Notes: a model not told the origin generated them from the letters alone. Counted from the stretch's first letter, positions 36,206 through 45,313 are shown. The stretch: DNA of 64,000 nt from Ensifer sp. MPMI2T (GCF_004827385.1 NZ_SRXN01000016.1:102535-166534); one strand, 5' to 3'. A program made the numbers and translations.

Positions 36206-36628
36206 TCAGTCTTGCTTGATGGTGGTGGTCAGTTCCTTTTCGTCGCTATCGGCGACGACGACCGCGAAAAGCTTTGCGGGCTTGGTCTTGCTGGCATTGC
36301 GGCTGACGAGATGGGCGGACGCCGGCGGCTCGTACCAGCTCTCGCCGGCGCGGTAGGTCTGGATCGGACCGTCGTTGACCTTCGACTCGATTTCTCCGGA
36401 GAGGACGTAGGCGAAAATGAACGCCGATTTTGCGTGGTTGTGCGGGAGCGAGGCTCCACCGGGCGCATAGTCGACGATGAGCGCGCTCAGCGTCTTGCCC
36501 GGGATATTGGGTATCGCCTTTTCGAAGTGGGGCGTAACGGTTTCGCCAAGGTCGTGCGCTGCGGCCGGCATGGCGGTGGCTATTGCGAGGGCGGCGCAGG
36601 TGGCGCCAATCAAAGATCGTATGGTCAT
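36206..36628 (-). CDS. Exported cupin-domain protein (paralogue of 15244-15657)
   Basis: A 140-residue protein with signal peptide (GATCAALAIATAMPAAA) and a cupin barrel with metal-site motifs LPHNHAKSAFIFAYVLSG and later PPASAHLVSRNA. It shares length, order and the ELTT-containing C-terminus with the protein at 15244. It is first gene of a two-gene operon with the AhpD-like protein. The region 36629-36748 upstream separates it from a divergent MocR gene and should hold the operator. Confidence 0.82.
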   Translation of the reverse strand: MTIRSLIGATCAALAIATAMPAAAHDLGETVTPHFEKAIPNIPGKTLSALIVDYAPGGASLPHNHAKSAFIFAYVLSGEIESKVNDGPIQTYRAGESWYEPPASAHLVSRNASKTKPAKLFAVVVADSDEKELTTTIKQD

Positions 36629-36748
36629 GACGACGGTTCTCCTTTGCGTTTGGTCATGATGACGTTTCTTCCTTGCCGCCTAGAAATGACGTTGTTCTGG
36701 TTCTAAAAAAAGCACCAAGAATCAGCAAAAATCGTGTACCAAGGGAGC

Positions 36749-38155
36749 ATGGACGAGCCGCTGAAACTGGAACTCGACCGGTCCGCGAAGACGCCACTGG
36801 CCGAGCAGATACGAAAGGGCATCAGCACCGCGATCGAAAGCGGGGTGCTCGCCCCGGGTGCGCGTCTGCCGTCCTGGCTCGATCTCGCGGCCCAGCTTGG
36901 CGTTGCGCGCGGCACAGTGCGCACCGCCTACGAGAAGCTCTCCGCTGCCCAATTAATCGTCGCCTCGCGGGCAGCCGGAACCCGTGTCGCGGAACAGCCT
37001 GCCGCGATTACCCGGCTCGAACAGCCGCCCGATCCCGGCTCGTTCATGGAGCGGTATCTGGAGATGATTGCAGGCCCGGCAATCTTCCAGATGGGCGTGC
37101 CTGCGCAGGAGACCTTTCCCGCAACCCTCTTCGCCAGGATCCGCGCGCAGGCCGTGCGGGCGGAATCGAGCGCGCCGGCGATGTATCCCGACCCACGCGG
37201 CGAACTCGAACTGCGGCGGGAAATCGCCGCCTATCTCGCCGTCGCGCGCCGTATCGAGTGCTCGCCCTCCGAGGTCATCATCACCGGCGGCTACGCCAGC
37301 GGGCTCGGGGTGGCGCTTCGCGTGCTTGGCCTCGAGGGACGGAAGGTGTGGATGGAAGAACCCGGCTTTCCATTCACCCGGCACGGGCTGGAGCTTGCGC
37401 GATTGTCGCTGGCGCCGATCCCCGTCGATGCCGACGGCATCGACGTCGACCACGGCATCCGCCATGCCCCGGATGCCGCGCTGGTCGTGGTCACGCCGGG
37501 GCAGCAGGCGCCGCTCGGGCCCACCCTGTCGCTGGCGCGGCGGCTGCGCCTCCTCGACTGGGCTGCCCGAAGCGAAGCCTGGGTGATCGAGGACGACTAT
37601 TTGAGCGAATTGCAGCTCGATGGCCGCGCGGCACCGGCGCTCGCCTCGCTCGATCGCGCCGGGCGAGTCATTCACATCGGCTCCTTCAGCAAGACCATCA
37701 GCCCGGCGCTCCGGCTCGGCTTTGTCGTCGCGCCGCCGGCGCTGGCATCCCGCTTTGCGGAGGTCGCAGCCTGCCTCGCGCCGCCTCCGGGGCCGTCCGT
37801 GCAGCTTGCGACCGCAGAGTTCATGCGCGAGGGCCACTATATGCGGCATCTCAGGCGCACGAAGCGCGTCTATGCTGCCCAACGTGACGCCTTGATGAAA
37901 TGCCTTCTGCCGGGCGCCGGGGAGGTGACGGTCGCCGGCCTTGCCGTGCTGCTGCGCCTGCCGGACGGCGCGCCGGACGTTTCCATCGTCCGGGAAACGC
38001 TGGCTTTCGGAATGGCCCCGGCGCCGCTCTCCGTCTGGCATGCATCGCCGGATTCTGCAAAATCCGGTTTGCTCCTGGGCCTCGCGACGGCGCCGCAACG
38101 GCAGCTCGCAAGATCCTGCGACCGTCTGCTTGGGATAATAGGACGTTTCGCCTGA
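36749..38155 (+). CDS. MocR/PdxR-type regulator (GntR DNA-binding plus aminotransferase-like domain)
   Basis: A 468-residue protein: GntR winged helix (residues about 10-75; IRKGISTAIESGVLAPGARL, LGVARGTVRTAYEKL) and a fold-type I aminotransferase-like domain that binds PLP, with Lys315 in GSFSKTISPALRLGF and ITGGYASGLGVALRV. Such proteins use PLP or an amino compound as effector. ATG 36749 has AAGGGAG; the in-frame GTG 36734 is less suited. It lies divergent from the cupin/AhpD-like operon, its probable target. Confidence 0.92.
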   Translation: MDEPLKLELDRSAKTPLAEQIRKGISTAIESGVLAPGARLPSWLDLAAQLGVARGTVRTAYEKLSAAQLIVASRAAGTRVAEQPAAITRLEQPPDPGSFMERYLEMIAGPAIFQMGVPAQETFPATLFARIRAQAVRAESSAPAMYPDPRGELELRREIAAYLAVARRIECSPSEVIITGGYASGLGVALRVLGLEGRKVWMEEPGFPFTRHGLELARLSLAPIPVDADGIDVDHGIRHAPDAALVVVTPGQQAPLGPTLSLARRLRLLDWAARSEAWVIEDDYLSELQLDGRAAPALASLDRAGRVIHIGSFSKTISPALRLGFVVAPPALASRFAEVAACLAPPPGPSVQLATAEFMREGHYMRHLRRTKRVYAAQRDALMKCLLPGAGEVTVAGLAVLLRLPDGAPDVSIVRETLAFGMAPAPLSVWHASPDSAKSGLLLGLATAPQRQLARSCDRLLGIIGRFA

Positions 38156-38437
38156 CGGCTCGGGAGTATCCGGGAGCGGCGTCAGCCCGGGACCCTCTTC
38201 ACCCACCCTGTCCCTTTCCGGAAGAGTGCGGAGCCGGCAGTTGAAGCCCCATTTGGGCTGCTCGGCTGGCGTGCCGGACTATTCGTATCAAAGTGTATCG
38301 AGATACCTCAGCTTCATCACTCAATTACATTACTGCGGCATTCGCGAAACATCCCATATACGAACAACGAGCTTTGTGTTTCGTGAGCCGAAAGGCAGGA
38401 AGCCTCGGCGAAGTCGAACCACATAAAGGAAGAAACC

Positions 38438-38854
38438 ATGGCCGCCAAAGCCGCACATCAGTTGCTGGGACACGCCGTTGTAGGAACCAACGACCTGGCC
38501 GCTGCCGCAAACTTCTATGACGAATTGTTCGCTCTGTTCGGCGTAGGCCGAATTCTCGAACAGCCCGGCAGGGCAATATACTTCGGCACGACGGGTCTCG
38601 AGTTTGGCGTCACCAATCCCTACAACGGCGAGAGTGCCGCGATCGGCAACGGCAACATGGTTGCGCTCAGTGCGCGCTCCCGTGCTCACGTTGAGGAGGT
38701 GCATGCGCTTGCTCTGAGGCTTGGTGGGACCGATGAGGGCAAGCCGGGGCCACGCGGTCCAAACGAGAATGGTCCGTACTGCGCATACTTCCGCGATCTC
38801 GACGGCAACAAGCTGCTCGTCTTCCGCGCTGGCCCGGACGAAGCCCAAGGCTAA
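38438..38854 (+). CDS. VOC-family (glyoxalase/bleomycin-resistance fold) protein
   Basis: A 138-residue protein of two beta-alpha-beta-beta-beta modules. The opening LGHAVVGTNDLAAAANFYDE gives the first metal-site His, and the ending PYCAYFRDLDGNKLLVF the last. The likely role is metal-dependent lyase or dioxygenase, or binding of a small toxic compound; the substrate is unknown. AAGGAAG precedes ATG 38438. The 282 bases upstream are moderately A/T-rich and contain no gene. Confidence 0.87.
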   Translation: MAAKAAHQLLGHAVVGTNDLAAAANFYDELFALFGVGRILEQPGRAIYFGTTGLEFGVTNPYNGESAAIGNGNMVALSARSRAHVEEVHALALRLGGTDEGKPGPRGPNENGPYCAYFRDLDGNKLLVFRAGPDEAQG

Positions 38855-38934
38855 GACAGACGATTGCTCGATCGAGAGGTCGGGCAATCACCTTCTCGAC
38901 GAAGACCCAGCAATCCTTCAATCCAGGTGCTTCA

Positions 38935-39888
38935 ATGACGAGCTCCATGATGATCGGCGTCGTCGCCGCGCTCTTTGCCGCCTTTGCGTGGTCGCTGAAT
39001 TTCGTCGTTCCCTTCGTCATAGGCGACTATTCCGTTTTTGACTTTGCGCTGTTCCGGTTTGTGATCTCCGGAGTTTTGGGCTTGGGATTTTTGGCGTTCT
39101 CAAGAAAAGCCCTGCGCAAGCTAAGGTTTCACGACCTGTTGACAACAGCCTGGCTCGGTTTCATCGGCTATCTCGGTTACTTCCTGACCGTCGTCGGCGC
39201 GGCCATATTTGCAGGGCCCGTGATTGCGCCGGCATTTCTGGCATTCGTGCCTGTCGTACTGGCGATCGTAGGCAATTTACGCCAGCGAAGCGTGGCGTGG
39301 AATTCCCTGATCCTGCCGCTCGCATTGGCTGTCGTTGGCTTGTCGCTCGTCAACATCAGTGTATTCGATCCCGACAGCATGGCGACCACGCGCTCACTCT
39401 CGATCGGCATTCCGCTGGCGATCGCCGCCGTCTTGCTGTGGACGTGGTTCGGCATTGCCAATCAGAGTGCCCTTGCCAAACGTCCAGGCATGGATGCTGG
39501 GGTCTGGACCGCGCTTATCATGACTGGCGGCGGGATCGAGATGCTGGCCTTCATGCCGATTGGTCTTGCCTTGGGCGTATTCGAGATACCGCGGCTCGGT
39601 CTCGGCTGGGACGTCGCCGCTCCCCTCTACCTGTGGGGAACGGGTTTGGCCTTCCTGGCCTCGGTCGGCGGTGCATGGGCATGGACGATTGCCTCGCAAC
39701 GGCTGCTTGTCGCTCTTTCCGCCCAATTGATCGTGTCGGAAACGGTCTTCGGCACCATCTTCGGCCTTGCCGTGCATGGCCGTTCGCCAACGGTTCTGGA
39801 GATTGCCGGAATAGCGGTTCTGACGGCAGGTGTCTTGACTTCTGTCCGGGCCTTCCATGGAGCGGGCGGACAATCGGCAGTGGCCTAA
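38935..39888 (+). CDS. EamA/DMT-superfamily transporter
   Basis: A 317-residue integral membrane protein with about ten hydrophobic helices, arranged as two EamA repeats (MIGVVAALFAAFAWSLNFVV at the start and PLAIAAVLLWTWFGIANQSA in the middle). These permeases export or import metabolites such as amino acids or nucleosides; the substrate cannot be predicted. It starts 80 bases after the VOC gene on the same strand and may be cotranscribed. Confidence 0.88.
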   Translation: MTSSMMIGVVAALFAAFAWSLNFVVPFVIGDYSVFDFALFRFVISGVLGLGFLAFSRKALRKLRFHDLLTTAWLGFIGYLGYFLTVVGAAIFAGPVIAPAFLAFVPVVLAIVGNLRQRSVAWNSLILPLALAVVGLSLVNISVFDPDSMATTRSLSIGIPLAIAAVLLWTWFGIANQSALAKRPGMDAGVWTALIMTGGGIEMLAFMPIGLALGVFEIPRLGLGWDVAAPLYLWGTGLAFLASVGGAWAWTIASQRLLVALSAQLIVSETVFGTIFGLAVHGRSPTVLEIAGIAVLTAGVLTSVRAFHGAGGQSAVA

Positions 39889-40114
39889 CATTTTGCGGGT
39901 ACGCCCGGAACTGTGCCGCTGCCGTCTGTGCCGGCTCGCCGATGCTACCGGGTATGTCCGGTGCTGGCGCCACAAGCGGACGCAAGACATGCTCGGGTAT
40001 CTGATGCCGTTCCCATCGGCGCGGTCAAGGTTTATCGTGCCGAGCATCGGAGTTGCCGGGCGAGGGGCGCCGCGGCGCGAACGATCATGCACTGGAAATG
40101 GGGGGGTACAGGCC

Positions 40115-40475
40115 ATGCACACGACCAGAATGCTCAGCGCCGCCATGCTTTTTCTCACCGGTCCAGCCTTCGCGGCCGATTTGCTGCCGGACCTAGTGAT
40201 GCCGGTCAGCCCACGGCGTTTCGCGGGCTGACCGGCCGACCGTCGACCGCTGCAACGAGGCGATCGCCCAATGGGCCGCGCCATACAATCCGGTCGCCGT
40301 CGAGACGAGCCTGGCCGAGCCGGTGCGCGCCGGTGCGGGCGGCGCGCGGGTCGCCACGCTGGCATTCAAGATCGATTACCTACGCCAGGGTGGCATCGAG
40401 CCGCGCTCCGCCACCATCGCCTGCACGGTGGCGCGGAACGGTGAGGTCAGTGTGGCTGTCGTCAGGCAAGGGTAG
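40115..40475 (+). pseudogene. Frameshifted small exported protein
   Basis: ATG 40115 opens a clear signal peptide (MLSAAMLFLTGPAFAADLLP) that stops after 38 residues at 40229. From 40239 the next frame continues with well-formed protein: TVDRCNEAIAQWAAPYNPVA, then LAFKIDYLRQGGIEPRSATI, ending VSVAVVRQG at the TAG 40473. The natural reading is one gene of about 120 codons broken by a one-base change near 40221-40238 (or a sequencing error). Function unknown. Confidence 0.65.
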
Positions 40476-40695
40476 ACGGGGGCAAGAGTAGGGGGCCGGC
40501 ACAGGCTAGGGTCGGGGCAACTTCATGAGCCCCGGCCGGCACCGCTCGGTAGCCTCGCGAGAGCCTGCAGCTTATGCACCGAATCATGGGACGCTTTGCC
40601 TTGGGAGAATGCGGGCGCGCCCGACGGCGCTGCCCCCCTTACGAGCGGGGACGATCACTCGGAACCCGAAGCCGGCTTCGGCCGTTGCATTACCC

Positions 40696-41016
40696 ATGAT
40701 GGGAGATTCGATACGGCGTTCACTGAGTGCATTGGCGGCTGCGACCGCTCGTCCTCAAGCGTTTCTCGTCGTCATAGCTTACGGCTTGCTATGGCTGATC
40801 CTTGAGCCTGAAACCTTCGACATGCACGGCCTGGCCACGCTTATCGTGTGGGTCATGACGTTGATCATCCGGCGCGCCGAGCATGGCGACACCCAGGCGA
40901 TCCACGCGAAACTGGACGGACTCGTTCATTCCGCCGACGGGGCCCCGGACAGGCTCGCGAAGATCGACGACGCAGAACCCGAAGATATCGAAAACGCCAG
41001 GCAGAACAACAGCTAG
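40696..41016 (+). CDS. Low-affinity iron permease-like small membrane protein
   Basis: A 106-residue protein (start at ATG 40696 or 40699) with two hydrophobic helices, QAFLVVIAYGLLWLILE and LATLIVWVMTLIIRR, followed by the family tail EHGDTQAIHAKLDGLVHSA and a DDAEPEDIENARQ end. This matches the rhizobial low-affinity iron permease family that resembles part of Fet4; transport itself is not proven. The upstream open frame reads as non-coding and no ribosome site is strong. Bases 40476-40695 are otherwise empty. Confidence 0.65.
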   Translation: MMGDSIRRSLSALAAATARPQAFLVVIAYGLLWLILEPETFDMHGLATLIVWVMTLIIRRAEHGDTQAIHAKLDGLVHSADGAPDRLAKIDDAEPEDIENARQNNS

Positions 41017-41156
41017 GCGCGCGTGCGCTTCGTCGCGGTAGCTGACGCTTGAACGCTCCCGGCGAGAGAGTTGCGCCGTGGAGGTCTGCCTTGCGGACGT
41101 TGCGGTCGTTCCCGTCGAACAACTAACCGCGCGGAGCTATGGTCGCCAAGGGTGAA

Positions 41157-41840
41157 CTACGGAGACATATCGTCCAATACAAAAATTGGGATCTGGCTCA
41201 GCCGGCCCCGGAGCGCGCACGCCCCGCGATCGGTCAGACGTCGTAGCACGATCGTCTCCTCTCCCTCGCGCGCGACCTCTTCGACGAGTGCACCGCTAAC
41301 GATCAGTCTGGTTCCGATCGTGCGCGTCATCTCTTCGAGCCTGCATGCTACATTGACTGTATCGCCAGCAATCGTGCGTTCGACGCGCGGCACAACGCCA
41401 ATACTTCCAATCGCCACCGCACCGAAGTGTATCCCGATCCCAATTTGGACCGGCAGTCGACCGCGCATGCCTCGCCTGGCATTCCATCGGGCCAGTTCTT
41501 CGAGCATTGAAAATCCGCACGCTAATGCAGACGTTGCTTTGCATGGAAAGAACCCATCGGTTCCGAATGCCGCCAATATCGCGTCTCCCGCACGCTGTAC
41601 GATCCATCCGCCATGAAAAGAGACCTGCTGAGCCATATGCTCGTGATAGCGGCGCAGGAAATCCATGGTCGTCCGCGGAGGTACTCTTTCGGCCCAACTG
41701 GTGAACCCGACGATATCGGCAAACAATACGGCCGCCGTCGTAAGGTCTTCGCCCTCGACGTTTACGGTTCCGGCCCGAACTCTGGCCGGTCCGCCCGAAC
41801 AGAGTGCTCCTCCGTTAGTCGCCTCCAGTTTGTTGCGCAT
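41157..41840 (-). CDS. Stand-alone class III adenylate/guanylate cyclase domain
   Basis: A 227-residue protein with a single cyclase homology domain: metal Asp in LFADIVGFTSWAE, second Asp in GDAILAAFG, and the nucleotide-binding segment ERTIAGDTVNVACRLEEM. It would make cAMP or cGMP from the nucleotide in the cytoplasm as a dimer. ATG 41840 is taken; an alternative ATG at 41963 would put a 19-base palindrome inside the gene. It is divergent from a LysR regulator. The region 41017-41156 downstream shows nothing. Confidence 0.82.
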   Translation of the reverse strand: MRNKLEATNGGALCSGGPARVRAGTVNVEGEDLTTAAVLFADIVGFTSWAERVPPRTTMDFLRRYHEHMAQQVSFHGGWIVQRAGDAILAAFGTDGFFPCKATSALACGFSMLEELARWNARRGMRGRLPVQIGIGIHFGAVAIGSIGVVPRVERTIAGDTVNVACRLEEMTRTIGTRLIVSGALVEEVAREGEETIVLRRLTDRGACALRGRLSQIPIFVLDDMSP

Positions 41841-41929
41841 CGTTTGCTCTTCTGCCTCCGCATAGGAACTCAGAGCCTTGAGAGTGTCGTGACCTTGCTT
41901 GTCGCGCCAGCCATCTGGCGCTAACGTTT

Positions 41930-41948
41930 CTTTGCCTTCAAGGCAAAG
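41930..41948. promoter_or_regulatory. Perfect 19-base palindrome between cyclase and LysR genes
   Basis: CTTTGCCTT, C, AAGGCAAAG: nine paired bases around one central base, in the gap between the divergent cyclase (start 41840) and LysR (start 42014) genes. It could be an operator or a short hairpin; if the cyclase starts at 41963 it would be coding. Confidence 0.45.
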
Positions 41949-42013
41949 CGCACCCGCGCGCATTAGCAGAGAATCGCTTGAGATGGAGAAGAGTTTCCGG
42001 GCAGGAGAACTCT

Positions 42014-42925
42014 GTGGAAACCCACCAGATCCGATATTTCCTGGCCGCGTGCCAGACGCTCAATTTTTCCCGTGCGGCCGAACTATGTGAGGTCTCGGTT
42101 CCATCTTTAACCAAGTCCATCCACAAGTTGGAACAGCAACTCGGCGGTCATTTGTTCCGACGTGAGCGGCACCTCACCCATTTGACTGATTTGGGCCGGC
42201 TCATGCACCAGCATTTTACTGAGGTACAGAACGCGTTGGACGCCGCCAAGGCGGACGCTGAAAGATATGAGAACCTGCATAAAGCAAGACTCAAATTTGG
42301 CGTTTTCTCAACCATGCCGGGGAGGCATCTGACCTCTTACCTACGAGCCCTGCGTGCTGCCGCCCCAGATCTTCGACTCAACATTTGGGAAACTAATTGC
42401 GAAGAACTTGGCTCGGCGCTGTTGGCCGGCGACATCGATGTGGCCTTCATGAGCGCTACGGAATATGGCGAACGACTGAGGGCTATACCGCTCTTTCAAG
42501 AACCCTATTTCATCGCGTTTGCGGCTGGCCACCGCTTCGAGCAGATGAATGCGGTGCCGCTGCGGGATATCAGTGGCGAGCCCTATATCAAGCGACTTCA
42601 TTGCGAGTTCCCGTCTAATCTATCGAAACTCGGCGTAGCGCCGCCGTACAAGGATGTGCAGGTCCGATATATGAGTGAGCGTGAGGACTGGATTCAGTTG
42701 CTTGTTTCAGCGGGCTTCGGCTGCAGCGTGATGCCGCAATTCCTGCCGATCATCGAAGGGGTATTAATTCGCCGCTTGGTCGAGCCAGAGGTGTCGCGGC
42801 AAATCAGTATCGTGACAGTAGCGGGCCGGCCACACAGCAAGCCTGTGTCGATTGCGGTCAAAATCGCTCAGTCGATGCCTTGGAACATCGAAGGAACGCA
42901 AACGCCTCTGACAACTCCGGCATAA
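42014..42925 (+). CDS. LysR-family transcriptional regulator
   Basis: A 303-residue LTTR starting at GTG 42014 (AGGAG upstream) with METHQIRYFLAACQTLNFSR, helix-turn-helix CEVSVPSLTKSIHKLEQQLG, and an effector domain with LKFGVFSTMPG. It is related to the LTTR at 27274 (shared IRYFL/VRYFL opening, and REDWIQLL against REDWVQQM near the end). The divergent cyclase gene is the plausible target, which would tie cAMP/cGMP synthesis to a small-molecule signal. Confidence 0.9.
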   Translation: METHQIRYFLAACQTLNFSRAAELCEVSVPSLTKSIHKLEQQLGGHLFRRERHLTHLTDLGRLMHQHFTEVQNALDAAKADAERYENLHKARLKFGVFSTMPGRHLTSYLRALRAAAPDLRLNIWETNCEELGSALLAGDIDVAFMSATEYGERLRAIPLFQEPYFIAFAAGHRFEQMNAVPLRDISGEPYIKRLHCEFPSNLSKLGVAPPYKDVQVRYMSEREDWIQLLVSAGFGCSVMPQFLPIIEGVLIRRLVEPEVSRQISIVTVAGRPHSKPVSIAVKIAQSMPWNIEGTQTPLTTPA

Positions 42926-43253
42926 GCGGGCAAGGGCTATATGATGATTGGGACTGGCCCACTGCTCACCCTGAGCCGAAGAGGATAGCGTCGTAACAGA
43001 ATTTCGCTATGCACGAGCGTGACACATGTGGAACGGCATAAACGAGGCCATCGCCCTTCCTTGCCGCCATGCCTTCCTGACGTCGACGGCACCTTAGCGG
43101 CAAAAGGCATCGAGCGCCGCTGAAGGCATGTTTGATGCAATCAGCTCACGGACATCGGCTGACGGGCATCGCGGTTGGTAACCTCGTGCTAGTGCCCGAG
43201 CGTCCACTCTGGGCTCAATGCGGTCATCTGACGGTTTCGGTTAGTTCATGGGC
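42926..43253. other. Gene-free stretch
   Basis: I find no protein-like frame with a ribosome site, no RIME copy and no clear dyad in these 328 bases between the LysR stop and the hairpin at 43254. Confidence 0.5.
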
Positions 43254-43287
43254 CTGGCCCTGTGCCAGCCCGCCCTAACAGGGCCAG
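43254..43287 (-). terminator. Hairpin after the channel gene
   Basis: A perfect 10-bp stem (CTGGCCCTGT with ACAGGGCCAG) with a 14-base loop, 30 bases past the stop of the leftward channel gene. There is no U-run, so termination would need Rho. Confidence 0.5.
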
Positions 43288-43317
43288 ATATTTAGGCGTT
43301 GTGCTTTCGGGGGCTGT

Positions 43318-43755
43318 TTACTTGTCGTCGCGCCAGATACGCTCCACGGAAATGAAGGTAAAAGACGCCGACCAAGCAATCAGCACGAGCCCGTTTAAGC
43401 CTTCCAGTCCGGCGATAATTCGCATGTCCCCTGTGGCGTAGACATCGCCAAACCCCATCGTACTGTAGCAGCTCAGCGAGAAATAGAAGAAGTCTGTGGC
43501 GCCTGATCCTGCCAGCCCTGCAAGTGAACCGAATTCGGGGTGATAATGCATCCAGGCAAAGGCCAGCGCGTAAAGGGCGATGCCCAGAAGGTGAGCCACA
43601 AAGGCTGACCCGAGGAACACGATCAGTTCGGCTCGTTTCGAAAGTAGCTTGCGGCGGCGCAGGGTCGCCACGCCGGTCATGATCTCGAAATGAGTAGCGC
43701 TTGTCACGACGATGAGCGCGGCTGACAGCAGGCAGACCCACACAATCCCTGGCAC
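43318..43755 (-). CDS. Two-helix potassium-channel-like protein
   Basis: A 145-residue membrane protein. Its pore loop YSTMGFGDVYATG matches the T-x-G-F/Y-G-D selectivity filter of KcsA-like ion channels, followed by an inner helix (GLEGLNGLVLIAWSASFTFI). Two hydrophobic segments lie before it (LLSAALIVVTSATHF and ELIVFLGSAFVAHLLGIALY), giving three helices plus the pore. No RCK or cNMP domain is attached. The start is GTG 43755 after GAGG. It would conduct K+ (or Na+/K+) as a tetramer. Confidence 0.8.
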   Translation of the reverse strand: MPGIVWVCLLSAALIVVTSATHFEIMTGVATLRRRKLLSKRAELIVFLGSAFVAHLLGIALYALAFAWMHYHPEFGSLAGLAGSGATDFFYFSLSCYSTMGFGDVYATGDMRIIAGLEGLNGLVLIAWSASFTFISVERIWRDDK

Positions 43756-43988
43756 GTATCAACCTCGACAGGTACTTTTCGCAGTCGGTATCGGCGCTAC
43801 CTGAACGGCACCAAGCTCAACTGCTGCTTCAACCACAATAGCAGGCAGTCCAGTGGGCTGCGAGCCTACAACATGTTCCGCATGCGAGAGCGGTCCAGTC
43901 AGCTCGCATTGATGTCCGCATAGGGTCGGAAGCGGCCGCCGGCAATGCTCGAAAATTGTCTGCTTCCATTCCCATCGACTCGGCTACT

Positions 43989-44091
43989 GCATGTCTTCTT
44001 AAAAATCGACCTCGATTTAAGGACAAAGACACGCAGCAATTCAAAGGCTACAGCGACCTTAGTGCGTCCGATAAGACGCGCGGCGCTGTAG
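43989..44091 (+). repeat. RIME-type mosaic repeat, full copy
   Basis: GCATGTCTTCTTAAAAATCG through GACACGCAGCAATTCAAAGG to GCGCGGCGCTGTAG. It lies in the 358-base gap 43756-44113 and immediately before the shortened channel gene; a stop codon inside the repeat closes that gene's frame upstream. The 230 bases before the repeat show no gene. Confidence 0.87.
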
Positions 44092-44113
44092 GAGTTATCG
44101 TGCAGTTCAGGGC

Positions 44114-44977
44114 TTGGTGCTGCATTGCGTGGGCGCGAGCGACAACGTGGTCCAGATCGCGTTTTTCCTGGTCATGACGGCGATAATGATCGGGAACGGC
44201 ATTTCTCCGGTCAAGTTCGAGGCAATACAGGAAGTCGGCGGGACCCTCGTCGCGGCCAAGGTGCTCTGGTGGGTGCATTTGGCCTGGTCCACCATCGGCT
44301 TTATCCGCATCTACATTGTGCTCGATGGTAGGCCGATTGAAGCGCGGCTGCTTCAGGATCTGTTTGTCGCGGTCGTGTATCTCGGGGTGACGCTCTCCAT
44401 CCTCTCCTTCGTGTTCGGCATTGCGATCGGAACCTTGGTCGCGGCGGTGGGCCTGTCGCTCGCGCCGCCAACAACGGCCGCGGTCGTCATGGAGAACGCC
44501 CTCACAAGGCCGGGATCTGCGGAGACGGTGAAGGACCTGCTTCGGGCCAGCCCGGTCTTTGCGGACCTGAAACCCGAGGAACTGGAGAAGCTCGAAACCG
44601 CGGCGCGGACCGGAGAATACCGGACCGGGGACCGAGTGCTCGGTGGGGCGGAAACAAGCCTGATGATTGTTCGCTCGGGCGTCGTCGCCGCACATCACAA
44701 CGGCGCGGAAGTGACGCGGCTGCCACCGGGCGCGATCTTCGGGCAAGTCGATGGAATCGACGGCAAGGCCATCACATTCGAAGCTCTGACCGAAGTCGAG
44801 GCCTTTGAGATCGATAGCCCGGCCATCGAGCCTATGTTGCAGGAATATCCGGCCATCCAGAACGACCTTTCGCGGCATCTCGCCGGCCTTGCGGGGCGTG
44901 CGCCGGGTAATGGCTCTGCCGAAGGGAGGCACCCTTCTGCCTTGCTTCGCAAAGTTCACGGTATCCTGGGGCGATAG
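44114..44977 (+). CDS. MscS-like/cNMP-binding hybrid with missing channel core
   Basis: A 287-residue frame. Residues about 1-110 contain hydrophobic helices and a segment typical of the region before the pore helix in cNMP-gated MscS channels (WWVHLAWSTIGFIRIYIVLD, RLLQDLFVAVVYLGVTLSIL, VFGIAIGTLVAA). Where the pore-lining helix and beta domain should follow there is a short linker (LAPPTTAAVVMENAL), then a cyclic-nucleotide-binding domain (about 145-260; ASPVFADLKPEELEKLE, FGQVDGIDG). The start is unclear (TTG 44114 or GTG 44117; no ribosome site) because a RIME element lies just upstream. It looks like a decayed or truncated gene. Confidence 0.6.
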   Translation: MVLHCVGASDNVVQIAFFLVMTAIMIGNGISPVKFEAIQEVGGTLVAAKVLWWVHLAWSTIGFIRIYIVLDGRPIEARLLQDLFVAVVYLGVTLSILSFVFGIAIGTLVAAVGLSLAPPTTAAVVMENALTRPGSAETVKDLLRASPVFADLKPEELEKLETAARTGEYRTGDRVLGGAETSLMIVRSGVVAAHHNGAEVTRLPPGAIFGQVDGIDGKAITFEALTEVEAFEIDSPAIEPMLQEYPAIQNDLSRHLAGLAGRAPGNGSAEGRHPSALLRKVHGILGR

Positions 44978-45110
44978 GCTGGGAGGGAGGCCGGTCTCAA
45001 GTCCGGCGCCGCACCGGCGCTAAGTAGACTGCTCGACGTTCTCATGAGACCATTCACGGCGCCGACGCGCTCTGACGCGCCATTATCCCTGGAGACGGTA
45101 GCCACGACCA

Positions 45111-45313
45111 CCCTCATTCCTGTGCTTGTCACAGGAATCCAGCCACGGCGCGTCTGCGCCGTGAATGACACGTGCCGGCGTTTGGGCCAGCTGACGAGAA
45201 TCCGGTGGATCATGTGCCCGGTAATTCGGAACAACGATGGTGCCAATACCGGGAGTCTTCCGCGCCGCCGACGCGGCGCTGCTGGATTCCTGTGACAAGC
45301 ACAGGAATGAGGG
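45111..45313. repeat. Long inverted-repeat element, copy 3 (CAGGAATGAG type)
   Basis: Left end CCCTCATTCCTGTGCTTGTC, right end TTCCTGTGACAAGCACAGGA followed by ATGAGGG. This 203-base copy has two inner G/C-rich inverted pieces (CACGGCGCGTCTGCGCCGTG and CGCGCCGCCGACGCGGCGCT). It sits in the 450-base gap 44978-45427; the flanks hold nothing identifiable. Confidence 0.78.

Noticed and set aside
43254..43310. attC-like look of the sequence around CCTAACAGGGCC ... TTTAGGCGTTG
   Set aside because: The hairpin is a plain 10-bp perfect stem without extrahelical bases or paired R/L boxes, no integrase or cassette array is present; a transcription hairpin fits better.
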